Of a stretch of 42,677 bases of DNA, positions 34,382-42,677 are shown piece by piece. A program made the translations under genes and the position numbers. The stretch covers positions 1 to 42,677 of the forward strand of contig CAMDVN010000016.1 in the NCBI GenBank assembly GCA_945877595.1. Reading direction: 5' to 3'. Every line of letters begins with the position of its first letter. The first letter of the stretch is position 1. The notes under the pieces were generated by a model. It saw only the letters and a list, made by a program, of their open reading frames with translations. It was not told the DNA's origin and did not search any database. Origin of the DNA: Cyanobium sp. NIES-981. Lineage in GTDB: Bacteria; Cyanobacteriota; Cyanobacteriia; PCC-6307; Cyanobiaceae.

Positions 34382-36487
34382 ATGACAAGTTCTAACGTCA
34401 GCAATACCGGCCACAGCTCCAACGGCAACGCTTCAAACGGCAAATCCAGACAGCCTGCCCTGCGCGTCATTCCCCTGGGTGGATTGCACGAAATCGGCAA
34501 GAACACCTGTGTGTTCGAGTACGGCGATGACATCATGCTCGTGGATGCCGGTCTGGCCTTCCCCAGCGATGGCATGCATGGCGTCAATGTGGTGATGCCA
34601 GATACCAGTTATCTGAAAGAGAATCAGAAGCGTATTCGCGGCATGATCGTGACCCACGGTCACGAAGATCATATCGGGGGTATCGCTCACCACCTCAAGA
34701 ATTTCACCATTCCGGTCATTCATGGTCCGCGCCTGGCGCTGTCGATGCTCACCGGCAAGATGGAGGAAGCCGGTGTGATGGATCGCACCATTCTTCAGAC
34801 TGTTGCCCCCCGCGATGTCGTCAAGGTCGGTCAACATTTCTCGGTGGAGTTTATTCGTAACACCCACTCGATGGCCGACAGCTTTTCGCTGGCCATCTCC
34901 ACGCCGGTGGGCACGGTGATCTTTACCGGTGACTTCAAATTTGACCACACTCCGGTTGATGGAGAGCACTTCGACATGGCCCGCCTGGCTCACTACGGCG
35001 AGCAGGGGGTGCTGTGTCTGTTCAGTGACTCCACCAATTCGGAAGTGCCGGGCTTCTGCCCGCCTGAGCGCTCGGTGTTTCCCTGCCTGGATCGCCACAT
35101 TTCCCAGGCCGAGGGTCGGGTAATCATTACCACCTTTGCCAGCTCGATCCACCGTGTGGCCATGATCCTTGAGCTTGCCCTCAAAAACGGCCGCAAGGTC
35201 GGTCTGCTGGGCCGCTCCATGCTCAATGTGATCGCCAAGGCTCGCGAGCTCGGCTACATGCGCGCCCCCGATGACCTGTTTGTGCCGATCAAGCAGATCC
35301 GTGATCTGCCCGATCGCGAAACCCTGTTGCTGATGACCGGTAGCCAAGGCGAACCGCTGGCTGCCCTGAGCCGCATCTCCAGGGGAGAGCATCCCCAGGT
35401 TCAGGTGAAAAATGCCGATACAATCATTTTCTCGGCCAGCCCCATCCCTGGTAACACCATCTCCGTGGTGAACACCATTGACCGGCTGATGATGCAAGGA
35501 GCCAAGGTGATCTATGGCAAGGGTGAGGGCATTCATGTCTCTGGACATGGTTTCCAGGAAGATCAGAAACTGATGCTGGCCTTGGCCAAGCCGAAGTACT
35601 TCGTGCCGGTCCACGGCGAGCACCGCATGCTCGTGTGCCACAGCAAAACTGCCCAGTCGATGGGCATCCCAGCCGACAACATCTTGATCATCGACAACGG
35701 TGACGTGGTCGAACTCACGCCTGATTCGATCCGCAAAGGTGATCCGGTTAAGGCCGGCATTGAGCTGCTCGACGCCTCCCGCAACGGCATCGTCGATGTG
35801 CGCGTGCTCAAGGAGCGCCAGCAACTTGCCGAAGATGGTGTGATCACCCTGCTGGCCGTGATCAGCACCGATGGGGTGTTGGCGGCACCGCCCCGGGCCA
35901 ACTTGCGTGGCGTGGTCACGAACGCCGATGCCCGCAAGCTGTCGATGTGGGCCGAGCGGGAGATCGGTTGGGTCTTGGAGAATCGCTGGAGCCAGTTGTC
36001 TCGCAACAGCGGTGGTAAAGCCCCCGATGTTGATTGGGTGGGTGTTCAGCGGGAGATCGAAGTGGGGCTGCAACGCCGCCTGCGCCGCGAGCTCCAAGTG
36101 GAGCCGTTGATCATTTGTCTGGTGCAGCCGGCCCCTGCCGGTACCCCCGCTTACAAGAGCCGCGCCGAGGCCGAAACCGATAGTCGACCCGCTCCCAGGG
36201 GTCGTCGTGATGACCGCCGCGATGATCGTCGGGAGGCTCCCCGCCACGCTGGCGGTGCCCCAGCCCCCCAGCGTCAGCTGGCGACCGTGGGCGCTGCGGG
36301 CGCTGCCGCGGTCTCCTCCGCTCCTGGTGGTGCCGCCGTTGCGAGCCAAGTTGTGAGTCAAACTGCGACTCCAGCTGCGACCCCAGCACCGGTGGTCAAG
36401 GCGGTGGTCAAGGCAGCTCCAGCGGTGGAGCCTGAGCCCGAGGTGGCCGGCCGCATCCGTCGCCGTCGTTCGGCTGCGGTTGGCTAG
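34382..36487 (+). CDS. rnj: Ribonuclease J
   Basis: The 701-residue metallo-beta-lactamase/beta-CASP RNase has a 5'-3' exonuclease and endonuclease role in RNA turnover. HGHEDH at 92-97 binds the two metal ions, GDFKFDHTPVDG is the next motif, and GQMVHVSGHG-type histidines occur as IHVSGHG. The N-terminal 25 residues are Ser/Asn-rich. After about residue 590 a disordered tail of about 110 residues has RRDDRRDDRRE, many Ala/Val/Pro, and a basic end (GRIRRRRSAAVG). The ATG at 34382 is preferred to one at 34328. Cyanobacterial RNase J often carries such tails, possibly for RNA or partner binding. Confidence 0.95.
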   Translation: MTSSNVSNTGHSSNGNASNGKSRQPALRVIPLGGLHEIGKNTCVFEYGDDIMLVDAGLAFPSDGMHGVNVVMPDTSYLKENQKRIRGMIVTHGHEDHIGGIAHHLKNFTIPVIHGPRLALSMLTGKMEEAGVMDRTILQTVAPRDVVKVGQHFSVEFIRNTHSMADSFSLAISTPVGTVIFTGDFKFDHTPVDGEHFDMARLAHYGEQGVLCLFSDSTNSEVPGFCPPERSVFPCLDRHISQAEGRVIITTFASSIHRVAMILELALKNGRKVGLLGRSMLNVIAKARELGYMRAPDDLFVPIKQIRDLPDRETLLLMTGSQGEPLAALSRISRGEHPQVQVKNADTIIFSASPIPGNTISVVNTIDRLMMQGAKVIYGKGEGIHVSGHGFQEDQKLMLALAKPKYFVPVHGEHRMLVCHSKTAQSMGIPADNILIIDNGDVVELTPDSIRKGDPVKAGIELLDASRNGIVDVRVLKERQQLAEDGVITLLAVISTDGVLAAPPRANLRGVVTNADARKLSMWAEREIGWVLENRWSQLSRNSGGKAPDVDWVGVQREIEVGLQRRLRRELQVEPLIICLVQPAPAGTPAYKSRAEAETDSRPAPRGRRDDRRDDRREAPRHAGGAPAPQRQLATVGAAGAAAVSSAPGGAAVASQVVSQTATPAATPAPVVKAVVKAAPAVEPEPEVAGRIRRRRSAAVG

Positions 36488-36500
36488 CGGCCCGTTGGCT

Positions 36501-36529
36501 GTTGGCCGGTTGGCCGTTGGCCGGTTGGC
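36501..36529. repeat. 15-bp-period tandem repeat after rnj
   Basis: GTTGGCCGGTTGGC occurs at 36501-36514 and 36516-36529, one base apart, within a longer run of GTTGGCYG words starting at the rnj stop. The run reaches into the stop region of the convergent gene at 36529, and the whole inter-gene gap is repeat. Confidence 0.8.
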
Positions 36530-37206
36530 TAGCTCAGCACCACCCTCAGCAGCCCCTTGCACAGTTCGGCCTCGTCTTCGGGGCTGAAGGCCGAAGGCTG
36601 ATCGGAGTCTGGATCCGGTTGAACCACCAGGTCCAGCATGGTGGTGAGCCGGGGATCGGCCAGGTGGACGGCGATTTGCTCGGGTTCGTCGATCACCTCG
36701 ACGGTGGTTGACGGTGCTGCTGCCATTGGCCTCTGAAAGGGCGCCATGGCGAGGTGGGCAGGCTCAACTGGCGCCTGGGCGGTGGCCGGCCCTACCCCGC
36801 CCAGTGCCTCCAGCCAGGGCATCGCGGCGCCGGCCGTGGTAGCCGCAGTAGCACCGGTAGCGGCAGTGGCAGTGGCACCGTCACCGGCAGTGGCACCGGC
36901 AGTGGCAGTGGCAGTGGCCAGCAGGGCTTGGCACTGTTGCCATTCCTGCTCGGCAATGGCTCGCACCACGGCTTCGGGCTCGCTGGCCAGCACGCGCGCG
37001 TAGCTCTCGGCCGCCGCTGCCGGTTCCCCCAGCCCATAGCGCCAGGTATGGCCGATCAACAGGTCGACTCGGCAACGGAGCGGCACGCTGGGTGTGGTGA
37101 GGAGCTCTTGCAGCAGCGTTTCGCTGGCCGTGAGCACCGCCTGCCACTGTCCGTTGCTGTAGTCCCTCTCGAGCGCGGCATAGCGCTCCTGCAGCGAGGC
37201 GGCCAT
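36529..37206 (-). CDS. Conserved protein with TPR-like N-terminus, tilS partner
   Basis: The 225-residue product has an N-terminal helical half (ERYAALERDYSNGQWQAVLT through AAAAESYARVLASEPEA) that resembles two TPR units. An Ala/Thr/Gly low-complexity linker coded by short DNA repeats (36858-36920) follows, then an acidic C-terminal part ending EDEAELCKGLLRVVLS. No catalytic motif is seen. It lies 4 bp downstream of tilS, so the two are co-transcribed; function unknown. Confidence 0.68.
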   Translation of the reverse strand: MAASLQERYAALERDYSNGQWQAVLTASETLLQELLTTPSVPLRCRVDLLIGHTWRYGLGEPAAAAESYARVLASEPEAVVRAIAEQEWQQCQALLATATATAGATAGDGATATAATGATAATTAGAAMPWLEALGGVGPATAQAPVEPAHLAMAPFQRPMAAAPSTTVEVIDEPEQIAVHLADPRLTTMLDLVVQPDPDSDQPSAFSPEDEAELCKGLLRVVLS

Positions 37207-37210
37207 CGAA

Positions 37211-38248
37211 TCAATTGCTGGGGCGGAATAGTTCCAGTTTGGAGCGATCCCACTGCAGCCGCCAACCGGCGGGCAGATCGCTGCGCCCTGGGGGTTGGCT
37301 TGGCCGCAGCCGATCCAACAGGCCGGCCAGCTGCTCGGCCGTGAGGGGCTGTTGGGTGAGGCGGCGAATCCAGTGTTCTAAAAGTGCAATTTGGTTGACT
37401 GGCTGGAGTCCTGTTAGCCGGAGCCGATTCAGCCCCGTGTCCGGGCCGCCATGACCTTCGCCGGACGGGGCGGTGCTGAGCCACTGCAGGCCCACATCGA
37501 GCCATTCGTCACGGGCTTCATCCTCTAGGGCCAGCCGTTCGGCAGTGCCGCTGATTCGCCGCGCCGCTCCGGGATGGAGTGCCTCAAGGACCGGCAGCAC
37601 GTCGGCGCGCAGGCGGTTGCGGCTGAAGCGGAACTCACCATTGCTTGGATCCAGCCAGATCGGCAGCTGCAGGGTGCTGCAGATCTGGGCCGTTTCGCTG
37701 CGGTCAAAAATCAACAGGGGCCGCACCAGCGCAGGTTCGGGCGCGTTGGGCACCAGGGATCGCCGCGTCCGCAAACTGGCCAACCCGCGGCGGTGGCTGC
37801 CGCGGGCCAGATGCAGCAGCAGGGTTTCAGCCCGGTCTGAGGCCGTATGGCCCGTCACCACCCGGCTGCATGGCAGGGCCTGGGCTTGCAGCAGCAGCGC
37901 CCCATACCGCCACTGCCGCGCCGCGGCTTCGTTCATGGGTGGGGCGACAGCCTGGATCCAGGGCTCACAACAGGCGCTCAGCGCCTGCTCCCTGCACCAG
38001 GCCATCAGCTCCTCGGCCTGCCCGGCTGATCCGGGGCGCCAGCGGTGGTCGCCATGCCAAATCGAGAGCTCCCAGTGGTGCAGACGCTGCAGGCCCAGCA
38101 GCAGCCCCAGCAGGGCCATCGAGTCTTGTCCGCCTGAGACGGCCAACAGCAGCGAGGCCCCATCGGGTAGCAGGCCGGGGTGGCGCAGCAGGTGGCGGTG
38201 CAGCCTCAGGTGCGACCGACTCCAGGCCTGGGCCAGCAGCTGAGCCAT
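37211..38248 (-). CDS. tilS: tRNA(Ile)-lysidine synthase
   Basis: The 345-residue N-type ATP pyrophosphatase converts C34 of the CAU-anticodon isoleucine tRNA to lysidine, changing it to read AUA. The P-loop SGGQDS is at 38-43; further motifs are WHGDHRWRPGS, VVTGHTASDRAETLLLHLARG, and PLLIFDRSETAQIC with IWLDPSN and SRNRLRADVLPVL. The C-terminal extension is short, as in other cyanobacteria. The ATG at 38248 is chosen because 38302 would overlap the divergent DUF561 start in a shared CATG. Confidence 0.93.
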   Translation of the reverse strand: MAQLLAQAWSRSHLRLHRHLLRHPGLLPDGASLLLAVSGGQDSMALLGLLLGLQRLHHWELSIWHGDHRWRPGSAGQAEELMAWCREQALSACCEPWIQAVAPPMNEAAARQWRYGALLLQAQALPCSRVVTGHTASDRAETLLLHLARGSHRRGLASLRTRRSLVPNAPEPALVRPLLIFDRSETAQICSTLQLPIWLDPSNGEFRFSRNRLRADVLPVLEALHPGAARRISGTAERLALEDEARDEWLDVGLQWLSTAPSGEGHGGPDTGLNRLRLTGLQPVNQIALLEHWIRRLTQQPLTAEQLAGLLDRLRPSQPPGRSDLPAGWRLQWDRSKLELFRPSN

Positions 38249-38300
38249 GGCGTCTGGGGCTTTGGGTGGGAGAATCAGACCAATTCGATCAGCATGAACC

Positions 38301-39074
38301 ATGTCGCGTTTGGCCAGCCTGCCCACCGCCCTCCAAGCTGCGTTGGGCGAGCGTCGGGCGCTCAAGGTGATCGCCGGCCTCAGCAATTTTGATGCCAGCA
38401 GCGTGGCGTGCATCGCCCGCGCCGCTGCGGCGGGCGGGGCCGATCTGATCGATGTGGCCTGCGATCCGCAGCTGGTGCAGGTGGCCGTGGCGGCCGCCGC
38501 GGGGGTGCCGATCTGCGTGTCGGCCGTCGATCCCGATCTCTTTACGGCCGCCGTGGCTGCCGGCGCCACCATGGTCGAAATTGGCAATTTCGACAGCTTC
38601 TATCCCCAGGGCCGTGTCTTTGGCGCCGCCGAGGTGCTCGAGCTCACCCGCCGCACCCGCGCGCTGCTGCCCAACACGGTGCTGAGCGTCACCGTGCCCC
38701 ATGTGCTTCCCCTCGACGTCCAGCAGGAGTTGGCTGTGGACCTGGTGGCGGCCGGTGCCGACCTCATCCAAACCGAAGGCGGCACCAGCGCCCGGCCCTT
38801 CAGTGCCGGCACCCTTGGCCTGATCGAGAAGGCGGCACCCACCCTGGCCGCCGCCCATGGAATCAGCCGGGCCCTGGCCGAGGCTGGTTTAACGGCCCCG
38901 GTGCTGTGTGCTTCGGGGCTTTCGGCCGTCACCCTGCCCATGGCCATTGCCGCCGGTGCCGCCGGTGTGGGCGTGGGTTCGGCCGTGAGCCGGCTCGGCG
39001 ATGAACTCGCCATGCTGGCCGTTGTGCGCAGCCTGCGCGAAGCCCTCGCCGTCCCGGTGACGGCGACCGTCTAA
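38301..39074 (+). CDS. DUF561 (Ycf23-like) protein
   Basis: The 257-residue TIM-barrel-like protein shows LKVIAGLSNFDASSV, GADLIDVACDPQLV, ICVSAVDP and a GAAGVGVGSAVSRL phosphate-type loop. These match DUF561/Ycf23, a family of cyanobacteria and red-algal plastids with no proven reaction. The ATG at 38301 is directly divergent from tilS. It is followed by the small membrane protein at 39085. Confidence 0.87.
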   Translation: MSRLASLPTALQAALGERRALKVIAGLSNFDASSVACIARAAAAGGADLIDVACDPQLVQVAVAAAAGVPICVSAVDPDLFTAAVAAGATMVEIGNFDSFYPQGRVFGAAEVLELTRRTRALLPNTVLSVTVPHVLPLDVQQELAVDLVAAGADLIQTEGGTSARPFSAGTLGLIEKAAPTLAAAHGISRALAEAGLTAPVLCASGLSAVTLPMAIAAGAAGVGVGSAVSRLGDELAMLAVVRSLREALAVPVTATV

Positions 39075-39084
39075 CCCCCGTTCT

Positions 39085-39465
39085 ATGGGCCCAGTTCTCT
39101 GGTTGTTGCAGTGGCCCATTCGGGCCGTGGTGCTGCTGTTGGTGGCGCGGCTGCCGCTGGGGGTCGAGCTGCGGGGTTTTGATACGGCCCTGCTCTCGGC
39201 CGTGGTGATCGGCTTGCTCGGCACGCTGCTGGCTTGGCCGCTGCAATTGCTTCTGGCCCTGCCCTGGACGGTGGCCAGCTTGGGCGGTTTAATCGCGCCG
39301 GTCAGCTGGCTGTTTGACGGTTTGATCGCCGTGGTGCTGTTTGGCCTGGCGGCTTGGTTGATCGAGGGGTTTCGCCTGAGCAACGGTTTCGTCAGCGCCG
39401 TGCTCGGGGCTGGGGTGTACAGCTTGATTTGCCGGTTGGTGCTGGGCGGCCTGGGCCAGCTCTAA
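39085..39465 (+). CDS. Holin-like small membrane protein (phage holin family 4)
   Basis: The 126-residue protein has about four hydrophobic helices, including ALLSAVVIGLLGTLLAWPLQ and WLFDGLIAVVLFGLAAWLIE, and the GF.LSNGFVSAVLGAGVYS end typical of the family named phage holin IV (PF04020). Despite the name these are housekeeping membrane proteins in most bacteria, so it is not evidence for a prophage. It lies 10 bp after DUF561 on the same strand. Confidence 0.75.
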   Translation: MGPVLWLLQWPIRAVVLLLVARLPLGVELRGFDTALLSAVVIGLLGTLLAWPLQLLLALPWTVASLGGLIAPVSWLFDGLIAVVLFGLAAWLIEGFRLSNGFVSAVLGAGVYSLICRLVLGGLGQL

Positions 39466-39543
39466 GGGGGACGGTTGGCTTGAGCTGGGCCAGGCGGCTT
39501 TCCGCCTCGGCCGCCCCAGGCTGTCTGCGGCGAGAATGGACCC

Positions 39544-41583
39544 ATGCCAGCCAGCTCGTTAGCAGCGGCCGCCCCTCCGATGCTCTTCCAGCTCCACGCC
39601 CCCTACGAGCCCAAAGGCGACCAGCCCGAGGCCATCAAGGGCCTGGTGGCGGGGGTGGATGGGGCTGAGCGCTACCAGACCCTGCTGGGGGCCACGGGCA
39701 CCGGTAAAACCTTCACGATTGCCAATGTGATCGCCCAGACCGGTCGCCCGGCGCTGGTGCTGGCCCACAACAAGACCCTGGCGGCCCAGCTGTGCAATGA
39801 GCTGCGGGAGTTTTTCCCCAACAACGCCGTCGAATATTTCATCTCGTATTACGACTATTACCAGCCCGAGGCCTATGTGCCGGTCTCGGACACCTACATC
39901 GCCAAAACGGCATCGATCAACGAAGAGATCGATATGTTGCGCCACTCGGCCACCCGCTCATTGTTTGAGCGGCGTGATGTGATCGTGGTGGCCTCGATCA
40001 GTTGTATCTATGGCCTGGGTATCCCGAGCGAATACCTCAAGGCAGCGGTGAAATTCCAAGTTGGGGACACCCTCAACCTGCGGGGTTCCCTGCGCGAGTT
40101 GGTCAACAACCAATACTCGCGCAATGATTTAGAGATCTCCCGGGGCCGCTTTCGTGTCCGGGGTGATGTGCTGGAGATTGGCCCGGCCTATGAAGATCGG
40201 CTGGTTCGGATTGAACTGTTTGGTGATGAGGTGGAGGCGATCCGTTATGTGGACCCCACCACCGGAGAGATTCTGCAGAGCCTCGAGGCCATCAACATCT
40301 ATCCGGCCAAGCACTTCGTGACGCCCAAGGAGCGGCTGGCCGATGCGATCCTGGCGATTCGCACCGAGCTGCGGGAGCGGCTCGAGGTGCTCAACGGCCA
40401 GGGCCGATTGCTGGAGGCGCAGCGGCTCGAGCAACGCACCACCTATGACCTCGAAATGCTCGAGCAGGTGGGCTATTGCAATGGCGTCGAGAACTACGCG
40501 CGCCACCTGGCCGGCCGGCCGGCCGGAACCCCGCCCGAATGCCTGATCGATTATTTCCCCGACGATTGGCTGCTGGTGGTTGATGAGAGCCATGTGACCT
40601 GCTCCCAGCTGCAGGCCATGTACAACGGCGACCAGGCGCGCAAGCAGGTGCTGATTGAGCACGGTTTCCGGCTGCCGAGTGCGGCCGACAACCGGCCGCT
40701 CAAGGGCGATGAGTTTTGGGAGAAGGCCCGCCAGACCATCTTTGTGAGTGCCACCCCGGGCAATTGGGAGCTGGGCCAGAGCGTGGGCCAGGTGGTCGAG
40801 CAGGTGATCCGTCCAACCGGCGTGCTCGATCCGATTGTGGAGGTGCGCCCCAGCGAGGGTCAGGTCGATGACCTGTTGGGCGAGATCCGTACCCGGGCCG
40901 ACAAGCAGGAGCGGGTGCTGGTGACCACCCTCACCAAGCGCATGGCCGAGGATCTCAGTGATTACCTCGCAGAACACGGCGTCAGGGTGCGCTATCTGCA
41001 CTCCGAGATCCATTCGATTGAGCGGATTGAAATCCTTCAGGACCTCCGCAATGGCGTCTATGACGTGTTGGTGGGTGTAAACCTGTTGCGGGAGGGTCTT
41101 GATTTGCCTGAGGTCTCCCTGGTGGCGATCCTCGATGCCGACAAGGAGGGTTTCCTGCGGGCCGAGCGCTCCTTGATTCAGACGATCGGCCGTGCCGCCC
41201 GCCATGTGGATGGGGTGGCCCTGCTGTATGCAGACAACCTCACCGATTCAATGGCGAGGGCGATTTCGGAGACCGAGCGGCGTCGGGCGATTCAGCATGC
41301 CCACAACGAAGCCCACGGCATCACCCCGAGCCCGGCCGGCAAGCGTGCTGGCAACTCGATCCTCTCGTTTCTGGAGATGTCAAGGCGCCTCAGTGATGAC
41401 CAGCTTGAGGAGGCCGCGCAGCAGGCTGAAAACAATGCTGTCCCGCTCGATGCGCTGCCTGAATTGATTCAGCAGCTCGAGGAGAAGATGAAAATCGCCG
41501 CCAAGAGCCTCGAGTTTGAAGAGGCGGCCAACTTGCGCGACCGCATCAAGACCCTGCGCCAGAAGCTGGTGGGGAAGGCCTGA
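39544..41583 (+). CDS. uvrB: Excinuclease ABC subunit B
   Basis: The 679-residue helicase-like subunit verifies lesions handed over by UvrA and recruits UvrC in nucleotide excision repair. Walker A GATGTGKT is at 49-56; the beta-hairpin [16 protein letters not shown] follows, then DESH and the C-terminal motifs [20 protein letters not shown] and QTIGRAARH. The final 40 residues are the UvrC-binding UVR helical hairpin. The ATG at 39544 is used. No LexA-type box was seen upstream. The 3' end overlaps the convergent DUF4434 gene by 38 bp. Confidence 0.97.
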   Translation: MPASSLAAAAPPMLFQLHAPYEPKGDQPEAIKGLVAGVDGAERYQTLLGATGTGKTFTIANVIAQTGRPALVLAHNKTLAAQLCNELREFFPNNAVEYFISYYDYYQPEAYVPVSDTYIAKTASINEEIDMLRHSATRSLFERRDVIVVASISCIYGLGIPSEYLKAAVKFQVGDTLNLRGSLRELVNNQYSRNDLEISRGRFRVRGDVLEIGPAYEDRLVRIELFGDEVEAIRYVDPTTGEILQSLEAINIYPAKHFVTPKERLADAILAIRTELRERLEVLNGQGRLLEAQRLEQRTTYDLEMLEQVGYCNGVENYARHLAGRPAGTPPECLIDYFPDDWLLVVDESHVTCSQLQAMYNGDQARKQVLIEHGFRLPSAADNRPLKGDEFWEKARQTIFVSATPGNWELGQSVGQVVEQVIRPTGVLDPIVEVRPSEGQVDDLLGEIRTRADKQERVLVTTLTKRMAEDLSDYLAEHGVRVRYLHSEIHSIERIEILQDLRNGVYDVLVGVNLLREGLDLPEVSLVAILDADKEGFLRAERSLIQTIGRAARHVDGVALLYADNLTDSMARAISETERRRAIQHAHNEAHGITPSPAGKRAGNSILSFLEMSRRLSDDQLEEAAQQAENNAVPLDALPELIQQLEEKMKIAAKSLEFEEAANLRDRIKTLRQKLVGKA

Positions 41584-42517
41584 GGGCACCGGCCCAGGGC
41601 AGGTATTGCAGGGCGAAGACAGCATTGGGATGGCAGGGCAGCGGCGGCTGGGGCACCGCCGGCACCGCCACAAATGGGGCTGGCGGTGTCGACAGCTCGC
41701 GGAACGCCTCCCGAATCACACCCACTGGGCAGGGCAGGGCCGTTGCATAGGCCTGGCGCACCAGGGCTGGAAGCTCAGCAGTGCCCTGACCGTCTTGCCA
41801 CCACACCACCAGGCCAGCCTGCTGCAGTTGCAGCAGCCAGCTGGCGTTGGCGGCTGGGGTGAGCTGGCCCGTGCTGTAAGCACTGACGTGCAAGGGGCGG
41901 TCGAGCCGCGCCGCCAGATCCACCAACTGGGTCAGGGTGGACTCGCGCCGCCCGCGATCACCAAACAGCCGATCGGAAAGTTCGGCTGGCAAATACCACC
42001 CCTTCACGGCGAGTCCTAGCCGTTGGAGCAGGGGTTGCAGGCGTTGTTGCTGGGCTAGCGATTGGCGCTGCAGGCTGAGCCAGTCGTCGCTAAAACTCGC
42101 CTGCCAGCCGGGCCGCTGCACAAGCTGAAAGTAGTGGGGATCAGCGGCCAGCCCCACCACCAAATCCAGGCCCTGGCGCTGGGCCTGCTGCAGGGCCTGC
42201 CACAGCCAGCTCGGGGTTGTCGATGGACTGCCCGCGGGGTTGGACTCAGCCCCAAAGCGCTCGTCGCCGTAGGCGGTCCACTGCACCAGCACGGTGCTGA
42301 AGCCGTGGGCACGGGTTTGTGCCCAGATCTGCTGCCATTGCGCCGAGTTCACGCCGGCATCCCTCACCAGGGGCTGGTAAACCACCACGCTGCCCCACGG
42401 TTGCGGCGTCTGGGCCAGGCTTTCAACGCCAGCCATGCCCAGGGTGAGCACCGCCAGGGCCGCCAGCAGGGATTGGCGACGCGCCGGCTTCACAGGTTGC
42501 CTCACAAGTTGCCTCAC
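41546..42517 (-). CDS. Secreted DUF4434-like glycosidase-fold protein
   Basis: The 323-residue product has a signal peptide ([21 protein letters not shown]). The mature part has a TIM-barrel-like beta-alpha pattern: [60 protein letters not shown] and LVVWWQDG. It resembles DUF4434, a family found near exopolysaccharide and cellulose genes. Acidic residues at the barrel strand ends could be catalytic, but activity is unproved. Three in-frame GTG starts (42517, 42505, 42493) lie in a repeat. The start is 7 bp after the stop of the upstream gene. Confidence 0.75.
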   Translation of the reverse strand: MRQLVRQPVKPARRQSLLAALAVLTLGMAGVESLAQTPQPWGSVVVYQPLVRDAGVNSAQWQQIWAQTRAHGFSTVLVQWTAYGDERFGAESNPAGSPSTTPSWLWQALQQAQRQGLDLVVGLAADPHYFQLVQRPGWQASFSDDWLSLQRQSLAQQQRLQPLLQRLGLAVKGWYLPAELSDRLFGDRGRRESTLTQLVDLAARLDRPLHVSAYSTGQLTPAANASWLLQLQQAGLVVWWQDGQGTAELPALVRQAYATALPCPVGVIREAFRELSTPPAPFVAVPAVPQPPLPCHPNAVFALQYLPWAGALRPSPPASGAGS

Positions 42518-42532
42518 AGGTGCCTCACAGGT
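42499..42532. repeat. 11-12-bp tandem repeat at the DUF4434 start
   Basis: The word GCCTCACA recurs in three units (42499-42510, 42511-42521, 42522-42532). It carries the stop of the upstream gene and the alternative GTG starts of the DUF4434 gene on the minus strand, so unit number would shift their spacing and the leader. Confidence 0.75.
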
Positions 42533-42677
42533 CGGCCTGCAGGCTCAGCACCACGCCGGTGGAGCGGCTGTACAGGTCACCGGCAAGCGACTGCTGCAGC
42601 TCGGCCCGACCGGTGAGTTTGCGGCGGTGGGCCCGATGCTGGTCTTGGTCCAACCACCACTGCCAGCGCAGCCCCAG
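42525..42677 (-). CDS. C-terminal fragment of a possible outer-membrane protein
   Basis: The window edge cuts this gene; 50 codons and a stop are visible. The sequence shows alternating aromatic and polar residues (LGLRWQWWLDQDQHRAHRRK) and an ending GVVLSLQADL, typical of the last strands of an outer-membrane beta-barrel. No motif is available for naming. With the DUF4434 gene downstream, a polysaccharide export porin is one possibility, but this is inference. Confidence 0.55.
   Translation of the reverse strand: MGLRWQWWLDQDQHRAHRRKLTGRAELQQSLAGDLYSRSTGVVLSLQADL

Noticed and set aside
34433-36562. 709-codon open frame on the minus strand
   Set aside because: It is the antisense of RNase J, with His/Gly/Asp-rich composition typical of GC-rich shadow frames.
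39085-39465. Holin-like protein as sign of a prophage
   Set aside because: The family is a housekeeping membrane family in many bacteria, and the neighbours are core genes.
1-42677. CRISPR array, rRNA or insertion sequence
   Set aside because: No regularly spaced identical repeats with unique spacers, no rRNA-like stretch and no transposase motif were found on either strand.

Overview
The window comes from a GC-rich unicellular picocyanobacterium of the Synechococcus/Cyanobium type. This rests on several gene families: sulfolipid genes sqdB/sqdX, a Ycf37-type TPR protein, a DUF561/Ycf23 protein, cbiD for anaerobic-type cobalamin synthesis, and many small proteins typical of cyanobacteria. 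The tig-clpP-clpX-dnaX and asd-dapA-rnj blocks also fit. At least eleven copies of the cyanobacterial HIP1 octamer GCGATCGC are visible. Genus and species cannot be fixed from the sequence alone.

Layout. (1) 1-2.5 kb: a LexA/SOS-type box at the left edge precedes a small membrane protein. An HNH nuclease and a SNF2/SMARCAL1-like helicase follow; their divergent starts share one CATG. (2) 2.5-5.1 kb: small cyanobacterial proteins (lipoprotein, secreted protein, half-size AbrB-type membrane protein, three short conserved proteins) and a strong stem-loop. (3) 5.2-10.95 kb: an accessory region. A DUF6880 gene is followed by a 30-bp remnant of tRNA-Gly. About 4.3 kb downstream lies the intact tRNA-Gly(CCC). 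Between the two copies are a HicB/HicA pair and a tightly overlapping operon of Phd/RelB-like antitoxin, RelE-like toxin and a TOTE-type primase-helicase. This looks like a decayed tRNA-targeted island and is the most unusual part of the window.

(4) 11-17.9 kb: PLP aminotransferase, cbiD, guaA, two small conserved proteins and the cell-wall transpeptidase mrdA. (5) 17.9-26.2 kb: sqdB-sqdX (sulfoquinovosyl diacylglycerol for thylakoid membranes), thiG, a secreted protein, ycf37, rplT, rpmI, a SpoIID-like lipoprotein and a family 2 glycosyltransferase. (6) 26.2-31.9 kb, minus strand: tig-clpP-clpX-dnaX, which couples nascent-chain folding, proteolysis and the replication clamp loader. (7) 32.3-36.5 kb, plus strand: asd-dapA (lysine/DAP branch) and RNase J. 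(8) 36.5-42.7 kb: tilS with a small partner, DUF561, a holin-like membrane protein, uvrB, a DUF4434 secreted protein, and the 3' end of what may be an outer-membrane protein.

No rRNA, CRISPR array, insertion sequence or integrase was seen. Most gene functions are recognised from protein motifs read by eye. Start sites are often uncertain because Shine-Dalgarno signals are weak.
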